From Brachypodium distachyon (taxonomy: Eukaryota; Streptophyta; Magnoliopsida; Poales; Poaceae), in the NCBI RefSeq assembly GCF_000005505.3, contig NC_016132.3, positions 50,048,914 through 50,112,913 of the forward strand: a DNA stretch of 64,000 bases. Reading direction: 5' to 3'. Within the stretch, counting starts at the first letter, position 1; each line of letters begins with the position of its first letter. The notes beneath the pieces are model-generated. The model saw only the letters and a list, made by a program, of their open reading frames with translations, searched no databases and had not been told where the DNA came from. The translations under genes were made by a program, and so were the position numbers. Shown piece after piece: positions 12,044 to 23,400 of the stretch.

Positions 12044-15000
12044 TCAGCCGGTGTTCTGCAAGCCGGCAGCGATGCCCTTCATGGTTAGGATGAGAGTGTC
12101 CTCGAGCCCTGGGGCATACTCGCTTGTAGGGTTGAGCTTCGCAAGTTCGGCGGCCAACTTCCCCGGTGACTCCATGACCTCCTTGGATAGATGAGATCCG
12201 GGGCTTGAATGGAAGCTAGGGTCCCTGATACGCTTCAGTGTGTAGGCTTGGCAAACATTCACGGAGGCGCAGCCTCTGCCTCAGGTAAGGATCACCCTCC
12301 AGAAGGTCCTTGTGGCCGGCAACCTGAGATTTACAGTCACAGTCACATTGCAGTGAGGGAGAAATATAAGAGTAGAAAAATCATATGATCAGGATTTTTC
12401 AGTTTATGTACCCCCTCCGTCCAACAAAAGATGTCTTAAGTTTGTCAAAATTTAGGTGTGTCTAGACATGACTTAATGTATATAAGCATTCAAATTTAGT
12501 TAAAGTTGAGACATCATTTGTTGGACGGAGGAAGTATCCGCTTTTCTTGCATCGTACTTCTTGAATGTTAATGGGGACAGTTGATTGCCATTATTTTTTT
12601 AGAAGAAACAGTTGACTGCCATTAGATAGAAATCACCTAATAATCTAGTCGCATGAAGGTATGATGCACAAATTGACATGTAGTTCTAGAACCCAGTAAT
12701 GAATGCCTACAGGTCTTAGAGAATCACCTGTAGAAGAAGTTGCTTCGTTTCTTGATAGTTTGCTCTAAGACGCTCCCCAAATGACCACAAATCATCAGAA
12801 ACTAGCAGCTTGTCATACGGAGCTGCTATACCAGGATCACCCTTTGCAAATACCATCTCAACCAAGTCTAGTGTAACCCTGAAAAATGGCCACTCGTTGT
12901 ACATCTGCTGTAGGGTTTGAAGGTTACGTATATCCTTTTGCATGACATGCTTGAATGCCGCACCAAAACCAAGCCACACTGGTAGGTGAAATCTGGTCTG
13001 TGTCCAAGCAAATATCCAAGGAATTGCACGTAGCGATTCTATGCCTCCACTTCGCTTCCTTTTTGATGGCCTGCTTCCAATATTCATCCTACCATATTCC
13101 AGCTCTGGTGTTGCCTATTTGACAGACACATTACAAAATCAGAAACACTCATGCATACCACTAGAACACCGCATAAGGTTTACCACTAGAACACCGCATA
13201 AGGGTTCAAACACTTAAATTTCCTAGTTTTTTTTCAAAAATGGTGGCAATATAAGACAGTAGAAATAAGTTCACTGAAATGGTATTATAGCTTAATTTTC
13301 AAGTCAAACTTTGTGCACTAAATAGTGCTAAAAAACCGTAGGACAATATTTAGCACAAAAAGAAAGGTAAATAGAAGGCTTTAAAAAGGGAACACATGTA
13401 AGACTGAAGACTTACAAGGCGGAAATATTCAACAAATCGTGGTTCTTGGAAGACAATGGACCGGTACTCTTCTGTGGCAATAACAGCCATTTCATCCATC
13501 AAAGCACGCCACTCCGGTTTTGGTGAAATTGGTGGATGCATACCATGTTCAAGAGTAGCAGCTGTAAAACGTTCAAGCGTTCTAAAGCACAAATACTCCT
13601 CTCCAAAGGACTTCTCAATGACTTCACCTTGTGCAGTTACTCGCAGTGATCCGTGGATAGTCTCTGGAGGTTGTGACAGTATAGCAAGATGGGTAGGACC
13701 CCCACCTCTTCCAACAGTCCCCCCTCGCCCATGAAACATAGTCAACTTAACCCCAAATTCCTTAGCAACCTTAATAAGCTCCTCTTGAGCTTTGTACAGT
13801 TGCCAACCAGCAGAGAAACGACCAGCATCCTTCCCAGAATCCGAATACCCAATCATTACTTCTTGCTTTCCATTAATTCTGTTTCTGTACCACTCAACAG
13901 AGAAAAGCCGGGCAAGAGCTGCCGGTGCAGCTTCAAGATCTGCGAGCTTTTCAAACAATGGTACAACTCTCAGTGGCTTCCTGACATGACATTCACGCTG
14001 CAGAAGCTCAACTGCTAGAAAATCTGAAGGAGATGTTGCCATGGATATCACATACGCGCCAAAGCTGTCAGAGGGAAGTTTAGCTAACACATGAAATGTA
14101 TCTAAAACTTCAGCAACTTCGTTTGTCTTGGGAAGATCAGGACCATATAACGGCCTCTTTCCATTGAGTTCAGAGAGTAGCCATTCTTGGCGTTTCTCCT
14201 CTGGCCACTCACGATATGATCCGACTCCAAGGTATTTAGTTATGGCATCCATAACATCACTGTGCCTTTCTGATTCTTGCCTGATATCGAGTCTAACAAG
14301 GGATAGTCCAAATGTTGACACTTGCCGCAAAAAGTCAAGAAGACTGCCATCTGCAATACCATGATCACCACAGGCACACAGAGATCTGTAACAGAGCTCA
14401 TTAGGCTCCAAGAACTGCAGAAGAAAACAAAATAAAAAAAGGTCAGATGGAGTATTACATATGTTGGAGAAGTCTGTTGAATTGAGAACATCATATCTTC
14501 ACACAGTACTGAAAGTACAAGCTTGTAAGAACAGGTATGTATTTTACCCAAGCATATTAAAATAACTCTGCATTTCACTTTTAGATACCTGCTCAACATC
14601 AGTGAAGATTGCTTCATCAGGAATTTCAGAAAACCCACTGGCCAATAAATGGCATGATCGCTCACGAGTATTGTACAGTTTATCTCTGACATCACTCAGT
14701 ATTACACGATAGGGTTCGCTTAGAGGAACTTGCTTCCAGAACTCTGCAGTCAACACAAGCAGTTAGCATGCACTTGGCTTCACCTAGTTTGTCACAAGGA
14801 AAACAACACAACAAATACAGAAATGGTTGGGACCAATCTGTATGTAGTAGGCACCGAATAAGTTCCACCTTAAGCAATGGAGGAGAAAAGTACCGAAAGT
14901 ACCACATCAATAGAAATAAGGAAAAAACAAGAACTCCCATATTAATCAAGTATGGATCACATTTCTTTGTTTTTTAAATCCTATCCAGGTTCTGACACAA

Positions 15001-17176
15001 ATGGTGCAAAACAATATCCCTAATTATATGAGAATTGACACTGATACTTAATGCTAAAATACATAAAAGTGTTTTGTCATCCACAGGCTAATACATAATT
15101 TGATCAAACATTTGGTAATGCGTGATAATCAAGACTCCTCATAATAGAACAGGCAAAGGGCACACATTTCTTTAGCACTGTGTCATATGTACCTATATAG
15201 TGTTTTGTGGTGTCTTTCCTCGAGGAACGGTGTAACTGATCAGCTTTTGAGCGTAGTTCATCACTGCAGCGCCACATAGATAACTGCACATAATCAAAAT
15301 GGTGTAAGACTTGGTGTGAGACCCCAACACGATGATGCAGTAGATCTTTTATTTATTTTTACCTCGAACATTAGATCCTCTATCTGTGCATAGTACAAGT
15401 TAGCGGCCATCATTCTAGCTAACAGGCAAACATCCCTTGTAACCTCTGGTGTGACACTTGGATTTCCTGCCATACACATCAATCAATGTAACAACCGTAT
15501 TTGCAAAATTAAAACAATATGTTGAAAATGGATGTTGTATATGCCGTATACCATCACGATCTCCACCCATCCAAGATGAAAACTGAATAAGAGGGGCATT
15601 GTAAGGCAATCGCTCATTTATGCCAATGTTCTTAAGAGCAGTATCTACCCTCCGTAAGAACTTGGGCACGCCCTTCCATATGGTCTCATGAAAATAACTC
15701 ATTCCGGCACGCATTTCATCCTGTGGAGTAGGAGGTGCCCGTCGGATTTCATCAGTTCTAAAGGCACCTTGAATCTGCAGATAAGAAATGATGTATGAAA
15801 TCAGAATCACAGAGACATAATTTTTAGAAGCTAACTGATAAGTGAACAGTTACTAGAGCAGAGAAGTATTGTAGCACGCCCAGCCAAGTTCATCGAAATA
15901 CAAGATTACCTCTCTCTGAAGTGCCTCATCAAGTTCCTGCTTCTCATATGGAGTTATGTCTTTTGCATACAGTTGTGTTAAACAGTTCCTTATCCTGAAC
16001 ACAGAGAGTAAAAAATCTTATACCACCAATATAAGAGAACTTTGTCAATCCAACATGCTATGATGTGCATAAACATGCATATTATAATAAATTATAGTTC
16101 TCCAACACAGTGTACACATATCATATTGAATGCGATGCAAGGTTGCAGTGAAGAAACACTTTTGTTTTCACAAATTCCATCTAGTTATCTCTAAGAATTG
16201 TCAAAAATTGAAACTAAGCTGCCATGTTTTTGGAGCAGTGACCTCCTAACTGACTGAGTTGGATGTGCTGTCAATACCAGGTCGACTGTTTGATTCTTGA
16301 GAGCATCAAACACTTCCAGCGGAGACTTCTTTAACGGACCAACAAGCCTTTTTAGGGTCTCCTCAATGTCTGATTCAGTTGTTGCGGAATTTTCATTAGC
16401 AAAATCACCCTTCTTCAGTTTTATCCTCCTGCGATATGCAATCTGGACCTCCTCAGCCAAGTTTGCTAGGATAAGCATGTGCGAGAATGACTTGGCTATC
16501 ACGATGGAGTCTCCCCCATCCAGGCGGGCTAACAGATTCCCAATCTCATCTAGCTGTTTAGGATCAAGCTTATTTTCATACTCAGCAGCTAACTCATAGC
16601 ATTCTTGAACCTACATACATATAAAATATAAGTGTAAACTCATTTCAGATGTTTTAGTAAGTGATTAGATAATTTACTAGGGGAAATGAACTTCATAGAA
16701 TTCCAAACAAACTGTCAGTTGCCTTGTAAGCAAACTAGAATATGGTCTGGATAGCTAATTTTTTTTTAGAATACATACTGGATAATTAAATGGTAGAGCC
16801 CCATATCTACTATTGAAAGGACTTGGGACCTTCAAAGCACAGAACACCATCTTTTCTTGTCTAATTGGGCACACCATGCAATGCAGCATACATAAACCGA
16901 TTCAAGAAATGGTCAGGCTATTCACTTGCCACCTAAATGGCTAAATCAATAGGTAAGTGAACAGAAGCAAAACGGTAGGATAGCATGGAGCAATCGAGAT
17001 TGCATTACCGTCTCCCTGATGTCCTCTCCCTGCAGGTCCTGGAGGATGTCGAGGAATCGTTCTAGGAGCAGCGCGTCGTACTCCACTAACTTGTCGTCCT
17101 CGGAGAGTTTATTGGGCGCCAGCAGCCGCAGCTGCGCGTCGATGGACGTCGCCTTGTCCATCACATTGCGCGCCAT
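12044..17176 (-). CDS. ppc: Phosphoenolpyruvate carboxylase (plant type, C3-like), probably disabled
   Basis: PEPC makes oxaloacetate from phosphoenolpyruvate and bicarbonate in the cytosol. Ten coding exons read: 17176-17009, 16610-16219, 15994-15910, 15774-15552, 15466-15363, 15283-15193, 14743-14589, 14414-13416, 13114-12728, 12323-12044. Phases agree throughout. The phosphorylation site region is kept ([13 protein letters not shown]), as are the catalytic motifs [33 protein letters not shown] and [25 protein letters not shown] has Ala where C4 enzymes carry Ser, so it is C3-like. Two lesions stand out. The exon 2 donor reads CAG/CTTAGT instead of CAG/GT. In exon 10, LRLRE joins NVCQAYTLK out of frame through a missing 20 nt, giving a stop at 12218-12216; the QNTG end survives only in the shifted frame. 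Conserved positions also differ (GRFSAGW, IAAPYD). Either a young pseudogene or sequence error. Confidence 0.9.
12216..12218 (-). other. Premature stop codon in the PEPC reading frame
   Basis: Translated in phase from the exon 10 acceptor at 12323, the frame reads [20 protein letters not shown], then RE and a foreign tail [13 protein letters not shown], then TAG. The original frame resumes from about 12259 as NVCQAYTLK and runs to QNTG and a stop at 12044. Confidence 0.85.
12409..12536. mobile_element. Stowaway-like MITE in the last PEPC intron
   Basis: Borders TACCCCCTCCGTCCAACAAA and CATTTGTTGGACGGAGGAAG are inverted repeats with TA at the ends. The inner AGATGTCTTAAGTTTGTCAA matches the copy at 48.14 kb, defining a subfamily distinct from the ATAATTCTTG type. 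Confidence 0.85.
16216..16221 (-). other. Non-canonical splice donor, PEPC intron 2
   Basis: On the minus strand the exon ends CATGGCAG and the intron starts CTTAGTTTC. The acceptor at 15996-15995 is normal (TTCAG), and joining at this point gives the expected HGRIRNCL. The first intron base (position 16218) is C instead of G. Nearby GT or GC alternatives put the next exon out of frame. Confidence 0.8.
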
Positions 17177-17207
17177 GTCCCGGTGTCTCCCCCACCAAAA
17201 AACCCTC

Positions 17208-17539
17208 CTGCAACAGCAACCACAGATCAAAACCCCACGAACCAGCAGCAGACGACCAATCTGGCCTCCAATCCGACAAGCCCGCGCAGCGGCAAGGAGA
17301 TCAATAAATCCTAGCGCCACCACCTAGCCCTAATCACGCAGATTTCAAGAAAGGACGAGCCTTTTCCCCACAGACACAACAAACTAAGTTCCGATCAAAA
17401 CCCCCCCATTTTTTTTTTACCTGCCCTAGTATACCCACTGCATCTACTACATAATCCAACAAGGGACTACAAATTCGTGGTAAATATCGGAGAGGAGCCC
17501 AAACCACATCGAAATGGGGAGGAAAAGGAGGAAACGCAC
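17208..17539 (-). other. Probable 5' UTR intron of the PEPC gene
   Basis: A donor GAGGAG/GTGCGT (17539) and an acceptor TTGCTGTTGCAG/GAGGG (17208) flank an intron of about 330 bp between the promoter and the start codon at 17176. Leader introns are common in plant housekeeping genes. Inferred from splice signals only. Confidence 0.55.
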
Positions 17540-17645
17540 CTCCTCCTGGAACAAGAGTGTACCTTTTCTGATCAATCTGACGGAAAGCGCTGCTTAATTC
17601 TTGAGAGGGGGTTCTTGACGGAGAGTCTCGTGTGCGGGCGCTGGG

Positions 17646-17654
17646 TATTTATAG
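17646..17654 (-). promoter_or_regulatory. TATA box of the PEPC gene
   Basis: CTATAAATA on the minus strand lies about 110 bp upstream of the inferred leader-intron donor and about 470 bp from the start codon. Its position fits a transcription start near 17.62 kb. Confidence 0.55.
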
Positions 17655-18146
17655 GGATACGCTTGTCGCTTCCGCAGGCTGGATACTTGTTGGACTCATA
17701 AATGGGCTTGAGCTTGAGTGCTTCCCGATTCTGGTCCCCCACCTCCCTTGGCGTCACGCTGATGCTGCTGACACAGTGATTGAATACTGTTTGACCAGGT
17801 GCTATACGGTGAAATCTGAAAATGTATCAGTAGCTACTCGCTCAGTCTGGAAGTAATGGGTACTGTAGTAAATTAAGAACTAGTACTACGGTAAATTCTG
17901 TCTATATATTCCAATTCATAGAGTACGTGTTAATAATCCATTACCATACCACACTGATCTGAACAAGTCAAGTACCGAATATGCATATTTATCCTCTAAA
18001 ACGGGGAACAATGTGGCCTTTCCTAAAATGTTTACATTTAGGGAGGAAGGGAAATTAAGGAGTGGAATATGAATTTATGATGCGTCTAGAGGACATCTAT
18101 AGAGCCATGGTATATTTAATTGTTCATCATGGCACATAGCATAGCA

Positions 18147-18740
18147 TTATATCATGGGTTAACTGGATCTATGCCACTCTTTATTCCACCGATTGGAGAT
18201 ATGCCATTACAAAAACTTGACTTGAAGAAATGCCACTCTAATTTTCTTATACCTCTATCAATGCCATTCTGTCCACTTAAGACCAATGAGTGTTCATAAA
18301 ATACATGTATTTTAGCATGTACAACAGTATTTACCACAATACCCCTATTTACAACGTTCAGCAGCACGTTCGAGTCTTCCAGGTGCCATAAAGGTTCAAA
18401 AAAATTCAAATTTGGCCCAAAATTCAATCTTCTAAAAAAAATCTATAAAAACTACAGAAAATAAAAAACAGTAATATGAGTCTACCGTTGGGGACGGGAT
18501 ATGAGGAATGCGTGGGGTATAAGTGGAATAAAACTGTTTGACTTGGGATCGGAATAAAATTGTTCGTATAGAGCTATGTCTATACGTATTTAGACAGTAT
18601 ACGTGCTGGTATTGGACAAAATGGCATGAATAGAGATATAAAAAAAGTGAGTGGCATTTCTCCAAGTCAAGTTTTTGTAATGGCATATCTCCAACCGGTG
18701 AAATAGAGAGTGACATAGATCCAATTAACCCTTATATCAT
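18147..18740. mobile_element. Non-autonomous Mutator-like element with a 9-bp target duplication
   Basis: The element spans 18156-18731 (576 bp). The 5' end GGGTTAACTGGATCTATGCC and the inverted 3' end GGGTTAATTGGATCTATGTC start terminal inverted repeats that can be followed for about 115 bp, including an identical ATGCCATTACAAAAACTTGA. It is flanked by the perfect direct repeat TTATATCAT (18147-18155 and 18732-18740). A 9-bp duplication plus long TIRs is the hallmark of the Mutator superfamily. No transposase is encoded. Confidence 0.9.
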
Positions 18741-20457
18741 ATACTGAAAGGCTCACGTCTCCTCTAGGGTTTTCTTTCCTCCGGCAATTCCCTTCGCCGC
18801 GAGTCTATTTCCTAGCTCTCGATCGGGGTCCTATCTCTGTTGCTAATATCAAGCCGCAGGAGGCTCTAAGGACATGTCTGTTTCGGTAGGTCTCATGGAT
18901 CTAGGGTTTTTCTGTTGACGGTTTTTGCCCGGCGAGTTTCATTGGTTTGTATTTGTTGGATACTTGGATGTAGACAGGGAGATTTTTCCAAATGTACCGT
19001 CTAAGTTTAAATTATCATGTGAGGTAAGTTTAAATTATTATGTGTGGTAAACAAAAATCTTTTAAGTGTCTTGATTATGGTAGTTTGCAGAGGTAAAGTC
19101 ATATCTCTTCCCATCCTCCATAATCCATGATGTGACCCTCTTTGCATCAAATAATACTAGTAATACAGATAGTTCTAATTTCTAAAACGAGACAAATTTT
19201 CACTTCTCTAAAAGACTCAATCGGTAGCCGTTGTCCGTCACCTTCGGACTGCACCATTGTTTTTGCGTCATTTGTTGATTTGGCATATCAAGATAAGAAT
19301 GAATATGAATTATATAATATAAACAATAGATGATGGTACAACATTTTTAAAACACATAATTTTTTAGTCCATGGCGATGCACGGGTATTATAGTGGTAAG
19401 CTCAAAATTGACTGACTAGATCATTTGCATTCTTAGCAATGTTAAGGTACAACTTTAAATTATATTAATATTTATGCATTTATCTTCGTTTACTGTACTT
19501 TTTTAGTATACCGTATGGTTTGGCCATAATTAAATTTATTTATTCACAAACAGTTGGTTCAGCCTTAAGTTGAGTGGAGTGGAGCGACGAGATTGGCATA
19601 CAAAAAGCGGTTTGAGTGATGTTCACTCACAATCGAAAGCATGTCAAGCGACAAGATATCATGGCATTTTCGATAACTTAGAGTGAGAGATATGGGTTTG
19701 CGCCGTGTCCAGTGAACAAAAGGCAAGTTTATACTTGGCATTAGTATAGCTAAAGTTCAATTCTCGGAGACGTACTGATGCTTATAATCAGATGATAAGG
19801 AGCACCAGACGATAGCAACAACCAAAATATGTCAGGGCCTCCGAAAAAGTTTATCCGGAGCACAGGCCTGCCAGAGCAACTCGAATCCTTAACAATTTGC
19901 TTAACGAGCAAGACAGGTTTCCTCGCCAAAAGAAAGAAAGCCCGCACGGTAGCACGCTAAAAGTGGGATTAGGATAAAGCGGGATTAGGATAAACGTTTG
20001 TGCTGGCTGCAGATACGTGTGACCGTGACCTATAGGTTCCCCTGAAGGAAGGATTAGTGCAGAACAATGCCACCAAAAAAGGGTTAGAAAAGGGAAACAG
20101 AATTCTGTGTCATTATGTGCATTCTCCAAATATTTGGTGCGAGGCCAACAAACCATGTGATGTACACGAATGTAGCTTTTCAGCTGCGGTTTTTACAAGG
20201 GTACAGATGATAAACTAAACAGGAGAGAATTAGCGTAGCCAATCAATATTTGGAAGAAAAAAAGGCAACATAACTGGAGAGCGAATCAAGCACCCAATCA
20301 GTAACAGTAAGCACTATCGACACCATTCTGTACAATGGTTTGGAAAACGACGTGACGGTGCAGAGGAGCTATGATGCTGTACATGAATCTAGAGTTACAT
20401 AATGAACCGAGAGCTTAAACATGCAGCGTACTGTGTACTTCATACGCAAATCAGTTC
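18741..20457. other. Intergenic, no gene recognised
   Basis: AT-rich spacer. A 17-bp unit (GGGATTAGGATAAA) is duplicated near 19,965-19,995. The right end may include the 3' UTR of the cytidylyltransferase gene. No supported gene. Confidence 0.5.
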
Positions 20458-23400
20458 TCATATTTGCATAAACTGCCTTTCATTGAAGATCTCCCCAAGT
20501 TGCTGATATAAGGATTTCTGCTCCTCGTAGGTTAGGTTTCTTATGATCTGGATGGCAAAAGGTAGGCAATGGATGAGAATCAGAGAGGACAATAAGATCA
20601 AATGAAAAATAAGGTAATATACTGACCTGATCCAGGATTGTATCGACGGAGAAATTGTGGGGTGAAACAAATGACTGGTGATATATGTATGCAAAAACTG
20701 CCATAACCATCTGAAAAATGTACAATAAACAATAATTGTTCAGGGCTTCAGGCGAGCTGCACAGGCTAGGATTCAAATCATAAAGAAGTTCTACATCAAC
20801 CAAAATTTAAAGTTCATGCTAAACACAAATCCCTCTAAGAACAGTAACAACTTGTCTTCCTCTCCCCACTATCCCCGTATTCAACAGAATCTCATCAGTT
20901 CACAAGTCAGCATTGTCCATAAAAGCAGTGACACATCTAGGTCAGATGGAAAATGCCACTTTTGCATAAATAGAAGAAAGCCACTGCTCCTGTAACCATT
21001 AGATTAAACATTTGCGTCGACCAAGTTGGTTCGTAGGTGAATTACCGATAACAGGCCTCATGCAAATTTGGGTTGAACTGAAATGTAAAAGGTGTGGGCA
21101 GAATTATACGAAGATGGTTGTGAACTCATATGAGTATGTACTCCCATGCGGTTTCATAGCCAGCAACATATCCAAATAAATATTCTTTGCGATAACTTAC
21201 TTGACAATCCATTCTGTCAGTTATTCCTCCATGCCCAGGTATGCTGTCACCAAAATCCTACAAAATTTTAAGATTGATAAATGGACGTAATGATAGTATA
21301 ATCTCCATACTTCTGTTTTAACGAAGCAAAATAACTAAGCAGTAAGCACCTTTATTTTAAAAGCCCTCTTGAAGCCACTTGCAAAAAATCCTCCAAATGG
21401 TGCTATTATTGATGCAAACAAACCAAGGGCTAAAGCATGCCACTGCACAGGTAAAAGGAAAACTTCTTTCCATGGAAACTGCCAGGAGACACATGCAATA
21501 AGAATATCAGTTGAAGTTCACAAATGATCCAGAAACTTTGGAGAGATGAAACCCAGTAAGAAAGCATTACACCAAAACAAACATAAAACAAACATTATCA
21601 ATTATGAAGAGAAAGTAGCATTACTGGATATGGAAGAAAAAGGAGCATGTTGGTTCAGTTGAGCAATTGATCATACGCAATAAAATGCAAATGACGTGAT
21701 TATGATCTCCGACCTTTCAAGGACCAAACAAGGGGATAAACATCTTCATTTATCATTTAAACACTAGGTTGACATACAAAGCTCCATGGTTTTAGCGAAT
21801 GTGGTACCTACATGTCCAAACTTTGCTGACGTGGATGGCACTTGTCAGACACATTGGCAGACACACAACTCCCCTGCTGCAAACTAGGTTATCAGTTTCT
21901 CACCAGGATAATTATTGTGGAGAGATGGCCAGATGGCATGGCCCAAAGGAGATTAGGGCACTAGGAGTGGGTGACAGATATAGAATGAGCTGGGAACAAG
22001 AGGGACTGAGAAATGGCACTATGAGGGGCACAAAGTCATAGAATGACGCCGACCGACATCTAGAGCAGTCCCTCCATAGAATGCCAATAGCATGACCAAG
22101 GGGAAAAAAATAGCACGCTATAGCGCCGCTATAGCATTTGAGAGGACTGAGGATTTGCTGCTACGCTTAGACCATTTTTTCCACTATAGCCGCTATAGTA
22201 CAATATTTTCCATTAGTGGGATAGCGGTGCTCTAGCATGCTAAATGGCTTAGCGTTTAGCGGCGCTATTCCAGAGTAGGCTTGTCCGATGTCTGAAACTA
22301 AAGCCCATTCGTTTAGCGACGCTATTCTAACACACTATAGCGTATGTTTATGTCATAGCACGCTATAGCGTATGTAGCACCAGGAGGAGGCTGATGCTAA
22401 ATGATTTAGCACTCTCTTTTTTCATGAACATGACCCCTACCTTACTAACACACGACTGGGACTAACTACTACAGCAAACGACAAAAACTGGTGTTGAAAT
22501 AAACAGCTTGAAAAAGATGCATGTCTTCTTACCCACTGAGGCACCAATTCTCCCAAAAAATAATGCTCTGGCTTAAACATTGGACCAGGATCACAACGGA
22601 GCCACCCTGTCGACAGGTCCTAAAAATATTTTTATAAAACATTTAAGAAAAAATTCAATGGAGCAGGACATACAACTAAGAATTACATTCTGAAGGAAAT
22701 AATGAGCTACCTTTCTTGGGCATGTCAACCATTGGAAACGACCCATTAAATTTGCTAACTGCCAAATGAAAGATTGAAGAATGGTGTTATATAGAATTGT
22801 AAATGAGGTGCCAAGAAATCAGTTTTATGCACCAATATAAACATGAATTATTATTTAAAGATTCAACCCCTTGAAGGTAGCATGATAAGTAGTAATTTCT
22901 CAAATATAACCAGGGCTAGCCAACATACAAAAACTGATCCATTACTCTAGGAAAAATAACAAAAGCTTTTATCTAACCAGAAAAGCAGATATGATAGTTG
23001 TCACTGATGCACCAATAAAACCTTCCCACGTTTTCTTTGGAGATAGCTTGATCAATGGTGTTCTGCCGAGAAAGAACCCAAATAAATACGCAGCAATGTC
23101 ATTGATCACAATGAGTGAAGCAGGAAGAAGAAACCTGTTCAAGCATAGAATTGGGGTTTGTCAAATATATGGACTAAAATATCAACAGCTACTCAATTAA
23201 CACGGCTACAACAAAATTGGAAAATTTATTCTACAGTATATTTTATTTATTCATATGTCCTATCGTCAGAAAGTAGCTTAATTTAACCCGAAAAAGGAAA
23301 ATTCTACCTTCCCATAATAGGTACGGTAGAAAAAGGAAATATAAAGGCACAGAAATCAGACAGCAACATTTGTATATGGCTTTTGCAACCAGCACTGCTA

